Shown: positions 51,874-60,264, counted from the first letter of the stretch. The stretch: DNA of 64,000 nt from Romboutsia_C sp015668195 (GCF_015668195.1 NZ_JADPFC010000001.1:868001-932000); one strand, 5' to 3'. Made by a program: numbers and translations. The notes: generated by a model not told the origin, from the sequence alone.

Positions 51874-52056
51874 ATGACGAAGAGGAAGCAATCCTTAAAA
51901 CAACCTATAAGTTTTAAGCAAAATGTAAGAGATTTAGTCATCTATAATTATTTAGAGTCAATCAAGAATACACTTGGTAAAAGTAATTACATGAAAAACT
52001 TAGTTGAAAAGGATATGAGAAAAAAAGGATTATGGAAAGATGAGTATGATGATTAA
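51874..52056 (+). CDS. Small basic plasmid-type protein, 60 residues
   Basis: The basic N-terminus is followed by two helices (NVRDLVIYNYLESIKNTLGK, SNYMKNLVEKDMRKKGLW), the kind of short protein seen beside replication or partition genes on plasmids. A ribbon-helix-helix-like regulator is possible. GAAAGGAG precedes the ATG. Confidence 0.55.
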   Translation: MTKRKQSLKQPISFKQNVRDLVIYNYLESIKNTLGKSNYMKNLVEKDMRKKGLWKDEYDD

Positions 52057-52064
52057 AAATTAAA

Positions 52065-52293
52065 GAGCTCCAGGACGGCCATCCATAGAGCTCAAAGTTA
52101 AGTGAATTAAAATTATATAATTCTATAATAAATTTCTATAAATATTATTTAAACCCTTCAAATTAAATCTAAAAATCTACTCTAATAACCATGCATGTGC
52201 TATTCATATCTGCACTTATACTAAAGAAGATAAACACATTAGAAGCGCTTAAGAAGTTTATATTAGAAATTGTTTTAGAATTTAAAAAGAGAT
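52065..52293. other. Non-coding stretch with an inverted repeat
   Basis: GAGCTC occurs at 52065 and 52088 and can pair around an inner GGA...TCC, without a T tract. A 36-codon frame (52191-52301, hydrophobic then lysine-rich) lies here without a ribosome site and is not called. Otherwise I see nothing in it. Confidence 0.4.
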
Positions 52294-52362
52294 TTATTTA
52301 ATTAACATTTCTATAATAGTTCCAATAGTACCAAAAGCACTAAACCAAAGAAAATTACTCAT
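52294..52362 (-). CDS. 22-residue hydrophobic peptide with strong ribosome site
   Basis: On the minus strand GGAGGT stands five bases before the ATG of MSNFLWFSAFGTIGTIIEML plus IK. TATAAT-like hexamers lie about 30-45 bases upstream. The size, hydrophobicity and strong site recall type I toxin peptides. The function is unproven. It is divergent from the pilin-like gene. Confidence 0.45.
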   Translation of the reverse strand: MSNFLWFSAFGTIGTIIEMLIK

Positions 52363-52424
52363 AAATTACCTCCAGATAAATTAATTATAAGATTATTATA
52401 ACCAGGTAGAAGGGGGATTATACT

Positions 52425-52826
52425 ATGTTACTAGGAAAATATAGAGTGAAAACATATAAGTTCGGAGAGTTTATAAAAGAAGATATTACATTAGCAGAGA
52501 AGGTTATAGCGAATATTAAAAATAATAAAGTTATGTATACTAAATTAGTATTTATGGTAGTTTTAATGCTACATATAGATATAAATGTATATGGGAATGA
52601 GTTTGCATCTAGCTTAGATAGAGTAGGAAATCAAATAATAGATATGCTATCAAGTTTCGCTAAATGGGGATGTATAGGCATGGGTACTAAGACTATGATA
52701 GTAACACTTTTGAACGGTGGAAATATGAAGCAGGCCATGACAGAAGGAATACAGTACTGGATAGGATTTTTATTCATACAGTTTTATCCTCAATTATTTG
52801 AAATGTTCAATGGGATTAAATTTTAA
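52425..52826 (+). CDS. VirB2/pilin-like membrane protein
   Basis: The 133-residue protein has a first hydrophobic segment (YTKLVFMVVLMLHIDINVYG) that could act as a signal, then two more around IGMGTKTMIVTLLNGGN and IQYWIGFLFIQFYP. Size and layout fit VirB2/TrbC-type pilins of type IV secretion systems, and a VirD4-like ATPase is encoded downstream. AGAAGGGGGAT precedes the ATG. Confidence 0.5.
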   Translation: MLLGKYRVKTYKFGEFIKEDITLAEKVIANIKNNKVMYTKLVFMVVLMLHIDINVYGNEFASSLDRVGNQIIDMLSSFAKWGCIGMGTKTMIVTLLNGGNMKQAMTEGIQYWIGFLFIQFYPQLFEMFNGIKF

Positions 52827-52840
52827 AGGAGGGATAGTGT

Positions 52841-53071
52841 ATGTTTAAAAAGTTATTTGAAGCTGTAAACCCTTGGAATTATATAGAAGAATGGCTATTA
52901 GAAGTGGGAATAGACGTAGTGTTATCTAGCCAGTATATATGTGCTATAGCAGGTATGATAGGACTTATATTATATTTGTTTGGATGTAATAAAGGAAAAA
53001 CAGTAGCATCTATATCGCCTGTAATATATGTAATAATTAGAATTTTAGGTTCTGTATTGTTAGGAATATAG
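52841..53071 (+). CDS. Small membrane protein of the transfer-like operon, 76 residues
   Basis: Two hydrophobic segments (YICAIAGMIGLILYLFGCNK and SISPVIYVIIRILGSVLLGI) follow AAAGGAGGG. It is 14 bases after the pilin-like gene and 14 before the ATPase gene, so it is one operon with them. Possibly a VirB3-like component. Confidence 0.6.
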   Translation: MFKKLFEAVNPWNYIEEWLLEVGIDVVLSSQYICAIAGMIGLILYLFGCNKGKTVASISPVIYVIIRILGSVLLGI

Positions 53072-53085
53072 GAGGAGTAGATATT

Positions 53086-55374
53086 ATGTTTAAGAGAAAA
53101 GTAGAAAGCATAAAGCTTAGTAAATTAATTGAAGTTAAGAGAACGGAATATACAGTAGTTCAATTAATACCCACAAAATCTAACAAAAATAATTCAACCC
53201 ATAGTATAGCTAATCTTATAAATAAGATGTATATGCAAACTAGTAAATTAATTAGAGTTGAAAATAAGAAACTTATCATAGAAACACAACTAAAAGCTTC
53301 TTATTATATACATGTTACTAAAAAAGAAGTGCAGTTCTTTTTCATAATACCTACTGTTCATCTAATGAAATTTAAATCTAAGTTTATGGAAACTTGGAAG
53401 AATATCGAGATAAGAGAGGTAGATAAGCTACCTATTAATAATATAAATGAATGCACGAAGTACCAGTTAAGATACAAAATGAATGATGCGTTAAGTTTAA
53501 ATGTGGATAAAAGAAGTAATGATCTTCTTAATGCAAATATGTCAGTTCTAGAAATTTTAGAAGAAAATGAAAGTGTAGGGATATTATATAACTTTATCCC
53601 AACAGCAGAAAAGGAAAGTAATTATTTCAAAATAACATATAAGGAAGCTATCCAAAGATATAGAAAAGGAGAAAATCTAAAAAAGAGTAAAAATATAGTA
53701 GATTTAGGCATAATAACACTAAAATTTTTAATTCAATTTTTAGATGACTTTATAGGAGCGATTTTAAGTAATAATAAAACGACTCAACAACTATTTATAT
53801 CTACGAATAAAGAGCCTTCTCCTAGCACCATTAGAAAGTCTAAAAGTGATATATGTAAAACTCAAGTGGTTATTTTAAGCAAATCTAAGGAAAAAGAGCG
53901 AGAAAAACAACTAGCTATATCTACATGTAATACTTTTAAGGCTATAAGTGATGATAATGAACTAATTGGAACTGAAATCAAACAAAATCTAAATGAATAT
54001 ACAACACAATTAAATAATGTAAAGACTGTAAATACAACAGAAGAAGAAGTAGGGAATTTTATATCAGTTCCAGGAAAAGAAATAATAGATATGTATAGTG
54101 TAATACAACATAATAAAATACTAGAAAGAAAAGCTCCGAATTGTTTAGAACATGGTGATGTAAGAGTAGGAACTGTAAAATGTAAAGATATAGAACAAGA
54201 GGTTTTTTATAGTATTGATAAACAGATAAAGAGGCTTGGGAGAGTTTTACTAGGACCTATGGGAGCAGGGAAAGATTACTACATGGTAAATATGGCAAAG
54301 GATATAATAAAAGCAGATAGAGGACTCATAGTTATTGATTATATAGATACTTGCCAGCTATCAGAAAATATTAAAGCAATCACACCTAAGGAAAGATTGT
54401 TAGAAATAGATTGTACAAATATAAAACAATTACAGTCATTTTCATATAATGAGCTTAGATATAAAGATGATGATGATGAATATACTAAAGTGTCTATATC
54501 TATGCAAAAAGCACAGCAACTACAAATATTATTAGATAGTATAAATGATGACAATGCTCAACTCACACCTCGTATGCTTAGATACTTATATGCAGCAGCT
54601 ACTGTTGTATTTTATGTAAAAATAGATGCTAGCTTTAAAGATGTTATAGATATACTTACTAATCCCCAAAAGAGAATATCATTAATTGAAAGTATAAGTG
54701 ATGAGGGGAAAGATATACTTGTAGATGAAATAGATGATTTAGAAGATTTGACTAAAGTAGATAAGAAAGGCAATATAGAAAACTATGATAGTAAAATAGA
54801 TGGAATAATAGATCGTATAAGTTGGTTAAAGGCTAATATGTACACTAAGTTAGCTTTTACAAATAATAGCTCTAGTAATATAGATTTTATAAAAGAAATA
54901 AATGATAGAAAGGTAATATTAATAAAGATACCTGAAAAACAATTCAATAGTAGAATGATAAGAAATATATTAGCTACATTTTATCTTAGTAAAATATGGC
55001 TAGCGAAGCAACTTGGAGCAACTGATGCACAAACAGAGTTATTTATAAATGAGATACATCAATCTTATAATTGTCAGTTGCTGATGGAAAATATATTAGT
55101 GGAATGCAGAAAGTTTAATTTAACACCTACATTAGCATTACATTTCTTAAGTCAATGTACAAATAAATGTAAGAATGCTATTTTAGCTTCAGGGTCTTCT
55201 TTTTTACTATTAAGCGGATGTGATGTAAAAGCATTCCAAGAATTAAGTCACCAGTTTGAAAAGTATAATTACAGTGAAGAGGATCTAGTGGAATTAGAAA
55301 GATATAATGCTTTATGTCTTATAAAAAATGAAGATACAAATTATAGTGCATTTGTTGCAAAACTCCCAGCTTAA
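53086..55374 (+). CDS. VirD4/HerA-type conjugation ATPase
   Basis: The 762-residue protein has an unassigned N-terminal half and a C-terminal P-loop ATPase: Walker A GPMGAGKDYYMV near residue 390, Walker-B-like AQTELFINEIHQSY, and LTPTLALHFLSQCTNKCKNA as a sensor-like motif. It resembles coupling or motor ATPases of conjugative systems. No relaxase is found in the window. Transfer of DNA is a plausible role but the system is incomplete. GGAGGAG precedes the ATG. Confidence 0.7.
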   Translation: MFKRKVESIKLSKLIEVKRTEYTVVQLIPTKSNKNNSTHSIANLINKMYMQTSKLIRVENKKLIIETQLKASYYIHVTKKEVQFFFIIPTVHLMKFKSKFMETWKNIEIREVDKLPINNINECTKYQLRYKMNDALSLNVDKRSNDLLNANMSVLEILEENESVGILYNFIPTAEKESNYFKITYKEAIQRYRKGENLKKSKNIVDLGIITLKFLIQFLDDFIGAILSNNKTTQQLFISTNKEPSPSTIRKSKSDICKTQVVILSKSKEKEREKQLAISTCNTFKAISDDNELIGTEIKQNLNEYTTQLNNVKTVNTTEEEVGNFISVPGKEIIDMYSVIQHNKILERKAPNCLEHGDVRVGTVKCKDIEQEVFYSIDKQIKRLGRVLLGPMGAGKDYYMVNMAKDIIKADRGLIVIDYIDTCQLSENIKAITPKERLLEIDCTNIKQLQSFSYNELRYKDDDDEYTKVSISMQKAQQLQILLDSINDDNAQLTPRMLRYLYAAATVVFYVKIDASFKDVIDILTNPQKRISLIESISDEGKDILVDEIDDLEDLTKVDKKGNIENYDSKIDGIIDRISWLKANMYTKLAFTNNSSSNIDFIKEINDRKVILIKIPEKQFNSRMIRNILATFYLSKIWLAKQLGATDAQTELFINEIHQSYNCQLLMENILVECRKFNLTPTLALHFLSQCTNKCKNAILASGSSFLLLSGCDVKAFQELSHQFEKYNYSEEDLVELERYNALCLIKNEDTNYSAFVAKLPA

Positions 55375-55434
55375 TAGTTTGGGAGTATTTTTATGTACTT
55401 CTACATACATTTATATATAAATTTTAATATAAAA

Positions 55435-55590
55435 GGCCAAAGTCAAAATGTATAGACTTTGGCCAGGTCACTTACGACCAATTATACTGGTCGTTCATAT
55501 ATATACCAAACAAGTTTGTAACGCTACGCTTATATATTCACTTGTATAATGTAAGTGTATGCAAATAGCATAGTAAAAGTTGCATGTCCT
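55435..55590. other. Cluster of inverted repeats, candidate oriT or origin structure
   Basis: GGCCAAAGTC/GACTTTGGCC (55435-55464, perfect 10 bp), ACGACCA/TGGTCGT (55474-55494) and CACTT/AAGTG (near 55540-55557) follow one another in the non-coding gap between the convergent ATPase and replication genes. The first may also act as a terminator, although it lacks a T tract. The local G and C content is above the surroundings. Confidence 0.45.
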
Positions 55591-55624
55591 ATTGTAAAAA
55601 ATAATTTTTATATTATTTTAGATT

Positions 55625-56524
55625 TTAAAATGTTGCTTCACCAAATTTAGCTTCTTGACTTTTTCTCAATATTTCCATAAGTTCATCTTCATTATAATTG
55701 GTAAAATTTTCATTAAAATTATGGAATTTAGTTTTTTTATATTTGTTTTGTGGTATACTATTTTTATCGTTAATGTTGGGCTTATCTGTTTTAGATAGTC
55801 CATTTTTTTTGCCCTTAAATACTTCATAGTCAACTTTATATTCTTCTATAGTTTTTATATTCTTTTTTTCTAGTTCACTAAATACTTTCTTCATATACTT
55901 ATATGGATTGTCTACTTTGTTACCAGATGCAGATGTAAAAACTTCTTCAAATATTTCATAATCAAATAGATCACAATAATTCTTAATCATTTTAATAGTA
56001 TGTGGCATAACTCTCTTTTCAAGCTTCATTTCTTTATATAAATTTATAACTTTTTCTTCTAATGTATTTTGATCATTAACAACAACATTATTTTCTTTTT
56101 TATTTATTTTCTTTTTACTTATTTTCTTTTTATATTCGTGATTTTCCGAAGTCGGATAATCCGATTTCGGGTTTTCCGTAATCGGTGAGTTCGTAGTGAA
56201 TTCAACTGGTTGAGCGTGAACAATATATTTATAACCGTTGAATTTACCTTTCGTTCTAATTTCGCTACGTTGAATATATCCAAATGAAATTAATTCATTT
56301 ATAGCAGACGTAATAGCATCTCTACCTTCTTTTAATTGCTTGGTTAAAGAAGAGATATATATCTTATGTTTATTTGAATTTTGAAATCTTATTATTTTTA
56401 CATATATACCTAATGCTTTAGCACTAATATCTTTCTCATCTAGTATTATATTAGGAACCCTGGTAAATGGATCTTCAAATCCGCTACCCATTTCGAAATA
56501 TGTTTCATTTTTAAATTTACTCAT
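55625..56524 (-). CDS. Plasmid/phage-type replication initiator
   Basis: The 299-residue protein has an N-terminal winged helix-turn-helix (YFEMGSGFEDPFTRVPNIIL, ALGIYVKIIRFQNSNKHKIY). A repeat-encoded linker follows (TTNSPITENPKSDYPTSENH), then a lysine tract and a C-terminal helical domain. The layout parallels the prophage initiator at 14.0 kb. Three 15-bp-spaced iterons lie inside the gene and DnaA boxes lie upstream, so it is probably a Rep protein. AAGGAGAAAG precedes the ATG. Confidence 0.72.
   Translation of the reverse strand: MSKFKNETYFEMGSGFEDPFTRVPNIILDEKDISAKALGIYVKIIRFQNSNKHKIYISSLTKQLKEGRDAITSAINELISFGYIQRSEIRTKGKFNGYKYIVHAQPVEFTTNSPITENPKSDYPTSENHEYKKKISKKKINKKENNVVVNDQNTLEEKVINLYKEMKLEKRVMPHTIKMIKNYCDLFDYEIFEEVFTSASGNKVDNPYKYMKKVFSELEKKNIKTIEEYKVDYEVFKGKKNGLSKTDKPNINDKNSIPQNKYKKTKFHNFNENFTNYNEDELMEILRKSQEAKFGEATF
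56145..56185. repeat. Iterons inside the rep gene
   Basis: TCCGAAGTCGG, TCCGATTTCGG and TCCGTAATCGG begin at 56145, 56160 and 56175, exactly 15 bases apart, each an imperfect palindrome. A degenerate fourth may start at 56190. They resemble initiator-binding repeats and encode the linker of the Rep protein. Confidence 0.65.
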
Positions 56525-56553
56525 TACTTTCTCCTTAACTTATGTTAAAATCA

Positions 56554-56600
56554 AAAATGACTAGTTTGACTAGTCATTTTGTGGATAAAAATGTGGATAA
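56554..56600. promoter_or_regulatory. Palindrome and two DnaA boxes upstream of rep
   Basis: AAAATGACTAG (56554-56564) and CTAGTCATTTT (56570-56580) form a perfect inverted repeat. TGTGGATAA occurs at 56580-56588 and 56592-56600; both match the reverse complement of the DnaA box TTATCCACA exactly. They lie in the rep promoter region and suggest a DnaA-assisted origin with rep autoregulation. Confidence 0.7.
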
Positions 56601-56620
56601 GATGTGAATAAATATCTTTA

Positions 56621-56646
56621 ACTGACTACTAACTGACATTTAACGA
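56621..56646. promoter_or_regulatory. Putative integrase arm-type sites, right
   Basis: ACTGAC occurs at 56621-56626 and 56632-56637, with a variant AACGACA at 56641-56647, in the same orientation as the cluster at 8632-8667. They lie about 45 bases inside the right 18-bp repeat. Confidence 0.55.
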
Positions 56647-56691
56647 CAATATTTAAAGTTATCCATTGATAAATAGCCATTTATAAAAAAC

Positions 56692-56709
56692 GTATTTATT
56701 TTTTTACAA
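56692..56709. repeat. Putative attR core
   Basis: Exact copy of GTATTTATTTTTTTACAA from 8507-8524. Removing the insertion would restore the papain-fold gene terminator followed by the leader of the gene at 56768. Confidence 0.55.
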
Positions 56710-56767
56710 TAAATGGATATAATGTAATTAAATATAAATAAATAAATAATAAGAAAGGGAGTATTTA

Positions 56768-58405
56768 ATGGGAAAGAAAATAAAACCGTATATAATATCA
56801 CTTATAATCATTTTGATATATTTAATCATAAAACTACCAGTTTTAGGTTTTGACTTTTTATCATTTACATCGACGCTTATACTATTCTTTGGTTTATCTG
56901 GCTTATTAGACATGATGCTTGACAGGTCCGAAAAGACTTCTAAAATGGCAAAATACAATTTTTTTATAGCTATAATACTTATAGTTTATAATATAGCTGT
57001 TCCATTTATAACATCTTCACCAATACTTCATTCTAAATCATATCGAAACTTATTAGGAGAAGTTAAGGAAAGTACCTTTACAAAAGATGTAAGTCCCGTA
57101 AGTGTAGCAGATATTCGTTTAGTAGATGAAGATATGGCTATGAAATTGGGAGACAAAAAAGTTGGCGAAGTACCAGCATTAGGAAGTGTTGCTAAACTTG
57201 GTAAATTTCATATACAAAGTGTAAATGGAAATTTATATTGGGTAGCACCACTTGTACATAGAGATTTAATAAAATGGATAACATCACTGGATGGAACTAA
57301 TGGATATGTAATGGTATCTGCTAGTAATCCTCAAGATGTAAGGCTAGTTCAAGAGATAGACGGGAAACCTGTTAAGATAGTATATCAACCAGAAGCATAT
57401 CTACATCAAGACTTACACAGACATATGTATTTAAAAGGCATTGTAAATGTAGGTATGACAGATTTTACACTTGAAATAAATGATGAAGGTAGACCTTATT
57501 GGGTTACAACATTATACAAACATGATATAGGATACAGCGGTGCTAATGCTGTTGGAGTGGCTACAGTAGATGCAGAAACTGGAGAAACTAAGAGATATAG
57601 TATAAAAAATGCACCAAAATGGATAGATAGAATACAACCTCAAGAATTTGTAACAGATCAAATAAATGATTGGGGATTATATGTGAAAGGATTTTTAAAT
57701 TCTGTAATATCAGAAGAAGGCGTTTTAGTCCCAACTGAAGGAACATCTTTAGTTTATGGAAATGATGATAAATCATATTGGTATACAGGGATAACTTCTT
57801 CTGGCGGAGATGAATCAACTATAGGATTTATGTTAGTTGATACTCGTACTAAAGAATCTAAATTATATAAGCAACCAGGTGCAACAGAAGCAGCGGCTAT
57901 GAGATCTGCAGAAGGCAAAGTTCAAGAGAAAAACTATGAAGCAACATTCCCTGTAATGTATAACATACTTGGAACCCCTACATATGTTTCATCTTTAAAA
58001 GATAAAGCAGGTTTAGTTAAGATGGTTGCATTTATATCAGTAGAAGACTTTAGTATATTAGGACTCGGAGAAACAAAAGAAGAAGCACTTAGAAATTATA
58101 GAGAGGCACTTTCTTCGAAAGGCAATAATATAAAAATAGAAAATGACACAACAACAGAGATAGTAGAAGGTACTGTATCTAGAATTAGCCCAGATGTAAA
58201 GTCAGGCAATACTTTCTATTATCTGACATTAGAAAATAAAGATGATAGAATATTTAATGCAACATCAAAAGTATCTATAGACTTACCACTCACTCAAGTG
58301 GGAGATAAGGTTAAAATAACTTACCAAAAAGGGGAAAAGGGGTTTGTAGATATAGTAGAATTTGATAATCTAAGTATAGGTAACATAACTAAAGAAAATA
58401 AATGA
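56768..58405 (+). CDS. Membrane-anchored protein of unknown function, 545 residues
   Basis: Two or three N-terminal membrane helices (YIISLIIILIYLIIKLPVLG, FFIAIILIVYNIAVPFITSS) are followed by a long extracytoplasmic part. That part has repeated GNLYWVAPL/GRPYWVTTL/DKSYWYTGI-like segments and SANAVGVATVDAETGETKRY, which look like PepSY-type repeats. A final small beta domain (TVSRISPDVKSGNTFYYLTL) has an OB-like look. I do not recognise the family by name. AAAGGGAG precedes the ATG. Confidence 0.7.
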   Translation: MGKKIKPYIISLIIILIYLIIKLPVLGFDFLSFTSTLILFFGLSGLLDMMLDRSEKTSKMAKYNFFIAIILIVYNIAVPFITSSPILHSKSYRNLLGEVKESTFTKDVSPVSVADIRLVDEDMAMKLGDKKVGEVPALGSVAKLGKFHIQSVNGNLYWVAPLVHRDLIKWITSLDGTNGYVMVSASNPQDVRLVQEIDGKPVKIVYQPEAYLHQDLHRHMYLKGIVNVGMTDFTLEINDEGRPYWVTTLYKHDIGYSGANAVGVATVDAETGETKRYSIKNAPKWIDRIQPQEFVTDQINDWGLYVKGFLNSVISEEGVLVPTEGTSLVYGNDDKSYWYTGITSSGGDESTIGFMLVDTRTKESKLYKQPGATEAAAMRSAEGKVQEKNYEATFPVMYNILGTPTYVSSLKDKAGLVKMVAFISVEDFSILGLGETKEEALRNYREALSSKGNNIKIENDTTTEIVEGTVSRISPDVKSGNTFYYLTLENKDDRIFNATSKVSIDLPLTQVGDKVKITYQKGEKGFVDIVEFDNLSIGNITKENK

Positions 58406-58413
58406 TTTAAGTT

Positions 58414-58442
58414 AGAAGTAGCAAATTTGCTACTTCTTTTTA
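58414..58442 (+). terminator. Terminator of the 545-residue protein gene
   Basis: AGAAGTAGCAAA pairs with TTTGCTACTTCT with no spare loop bases, then TTTT. Confidence 0.9.
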
Positions 58443-58566
58443 GTTTAATTAAATATAATATTTGAACTTTTAAATAAATTACTTAAAATTTGTAAATTTT
58501 ATAGTACCTGCTTAATATAATAATATATGACTTTTAATATCAAATAACTTCAAGGAGATAGACGAT

Positions 58567-59184
58567 ATGCTTGGAATAGAAAAAGAGATATTGATTTTAG
58601 TAAGTAGAGTTAGGTGTATGACAGAGAATCAATTTGGAAAAGTTTTTGGGACAAGGAAGAAATTCAAAAAAAAATCTTTTAAAAAAACTTTAAGAAAGAT
58701 GTGTAATGATTATACACTTAGAAAATATCCATGTAATATAAATTATTCAGGATATAAAGACAATTCATATGTATATTACCTAAATGGAAGTAAACAATAT
58801 AAGGGTAAAGAGCTTATAAAGGTAATTATTGGATCAGAAGTAGCAATCAAATTAAATAATAATGGATATGATATAAAAAGATTTTATAGAAATATATCAG
58901 TAGGAAATTCAAAGTATGATTTATTTGTGGAATATATTGATAAGTATGGAGATATAAAGCAAATCTTGATAGACATAAAAATAGATGAAAAATTAAACAC
59001 TTCTAAGTATGAAAATATGGATGAAAAGATAAAAAAATCAACAATACCTTTTTTTGAAACTCCAAAAGTAATAGTTATAACAGGGGAAGAAATAGATGAT
59101 TTACAAAGAAGTATGATAAATAAGTTAGATGGTGAGGTTGAAGTAATAGATATATTTTTAAATAAATTGTTTAGATATATATAA
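58567..59184 (+). CDS. Winged-helix plus nuclease-fold-like protein (replication-relaxation type)
   Basis: The first 90 residues look like a winged helix (MLGIEKEILILVSRVRCMTE, KKSFKKTLRKMCNDYTLRKY). The rest, with SKYDLFVEYIDKYGDIKQIL and DIKIDEKLNT, resembles the restriction-endonuclease-like part of replication-relaxation family proteins. Those are often linked to conjugative elements, yet this gene lies outside the proposed right end. AAGGAGAT precedes the ATG. Confidence 0.5.
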   Translation: MLGIEKEILILVSRVRCMTENQFGKVFGTRKKFKKKSFKKTLRKMCNDYTLRKYPCNINYSGYKDNSYVYYLNGSKQYKGKELIKVIIGSEVAIKLNNNGYDIKRFYRNISVGNSKYDLFVEYIDKYGDIKQILIDIKIDEKLNTSKYENMDEKIKKSTIPFFETPKVIVITGEEIDDLQRSMINKLDGEVEVIDIFLNKLFRYI

Positions 59185-59488
59185 AAGATTTGTATTTATA
59201 GAGAATATAATATTCAATATTAAAAAAGTGCAGATATTTATGACTACACTTTAAATATATTTAATTATGTTTTATTATCATATTTTTAATATTATTAAAT
59301 ATATAACATATTGCAAAAAGTTACTAACTAAAATAAGAATCGTTAAAAAATAGATTTCTAAATGAAAATTTACAATAATTTATCTAAAAATAAAATAAAA
59401 AAGTTTTTTAAAATATTAATTTCGATATTTTCTCCTATATAAACAACAAGTATGATAGAATTATTACTAGATAATAAGGAGGGATTTA
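59185..59488. other. 300-base AT-rich spacer
   Basis: Holds a weak hairpin near 59226-59255 (AAGTGCAG, CTACACTT) that could end the upstream gene, and presumably the lipoprotein promoter. No gene seen. Confidence 0.45.
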
Positions 59489-60157
59489 ATGAAATTAAAA
59501 TTAATTTTACTATTATCATTGATAGCAATTGTAATGGTAGGTTGTTCTAAAGAAGACGATGACTTAGTTAGTCAGGGAAAAGTTGCTTTAGAAAAACATG
59601 AATACGAAAAAGCTAGAGACTTATTAGCAGATGCCTTACAAGCCGATAGTGCAGATGATGAGGCCAGAGCTATGTATATGCAAGCTGTTAAAATGGAAAA
59701 AGCTAATGAATATGAAAATCAAGGAAATTATAAAAAAGCTATAAAAGAGCTTGAACGAATAGAAGATATAAAAGATGGTTCATCTAGTATTAAAAATGAG
59801 GCACTAACTAAGAAAAAAGAACTTATAAAGCTAGATGAAGAGTACCAAAAAGCTCAGAAAGAAAGAAAAGAAAATGCAAAAGAAGCTTCTAAAAAAGGTG
59901 TAATTTATGCACAAAAACAAGTTTCAAGTATTCAAGCTAAAATACTAGCTAAAGAAGAGGAAAACAGAAGAAAAGAAGCTGAAGAAAAGCAAAAGGAAGA
60001 GCAAAATTTACAAGAAAACATGGAAATAACACAACCAATAGTTCCTAATCAACCGGTAACACCTCCTATAACTCCTTCACCAAATCCAGATACTCAGCCT
60101 ATTCCTCAAACTATAGAACGAAAAATAGTAACTATAGTAGATAAAATTTTAAAATAA
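59489..60157 (+). CDS. TPR-containing lipoprotein
   Basis: The signal MKLKLILLLSLIAIVMVGCS has a lipobox with Cys19, so the protein is probably lipid-anchored. Two or three TPR-like helix pairs (EKARDLLADALQADSADDEA, KANEYENQGNYKKAIKELER) are followed by a charged coiled coil and a proline-rich segment (PNQPVTPPITPSPNPDTQPI). It probably acts as an extracytoplasmic scaffold. AAGGAGGG precedes the ATG. Confidence 0.8.
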   Translation: MKLKLILLLSLIAIVMVGCSKEDDDLVSQGKVALEKHEYEKARDLLADALQADSADDEARAMYMQAVKMEKANEYENQGNYKKAIKELERIEDIKDGSSSIKNEALTKKKELIKLDEEYQKAQKERKENAKEASKKGVIYAQKQVSSIQAKILAKEEENRRKEAEEKQKEEQNLQENMEITQPIVPNQPVTPPITPSPNPDTQPIPQTIERKIVTIVDKILK

Positions 60158-60166
60158 GATTGTACA

Positions 60167-60210
60167 GAATAATAAATAGCTATGATTTAAATCATAGCTA
60201 TTTATTATTC
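60167..60210. terminator. 44-bp perfect palindrome, bidirectional terminator
   Basis: Twenty-two bases on each side of 60188/60189 are perfectly complementary. It lies between convergent lipoprotein and AI-2E family genes, with A/T-rich flanks on both sides. Confidence 0.8.
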
Positions 60211-60264
60211 TTAAATTTTATTTCATATAGCTAATATAAACAAATATTTAATTGAGGAAAATTA

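Larger units (their letters stand above)
8507..56709. mobile_element. Integrated element: prophage plus plasmid-like right module
   Basis: The ends are inferred from the identical 18-mer GTATTTATTTTTTTACAA at 8507-8524 and 56692-56709. An integrase gene lies next to the left copy, and clustered ACTGAC repeats lie inside both ends. The content is a siphophage-type prophage (to about 46.7 kb) followed by accessory and plasmid-like genes. A nested arrangement of two elements is the main alternative. The phage part is secure; the right boundary is moderately supported. Confidence 0.6.

Noticed and set aside
52191..52301. 36-codon plus-strand frame, hydrophobic then lysine-rich
   Set aside because: No ribosome site precedes the ATG, so I do not list it as a gene; it is mentioned only as a possible partner of the minus-strand peptide.
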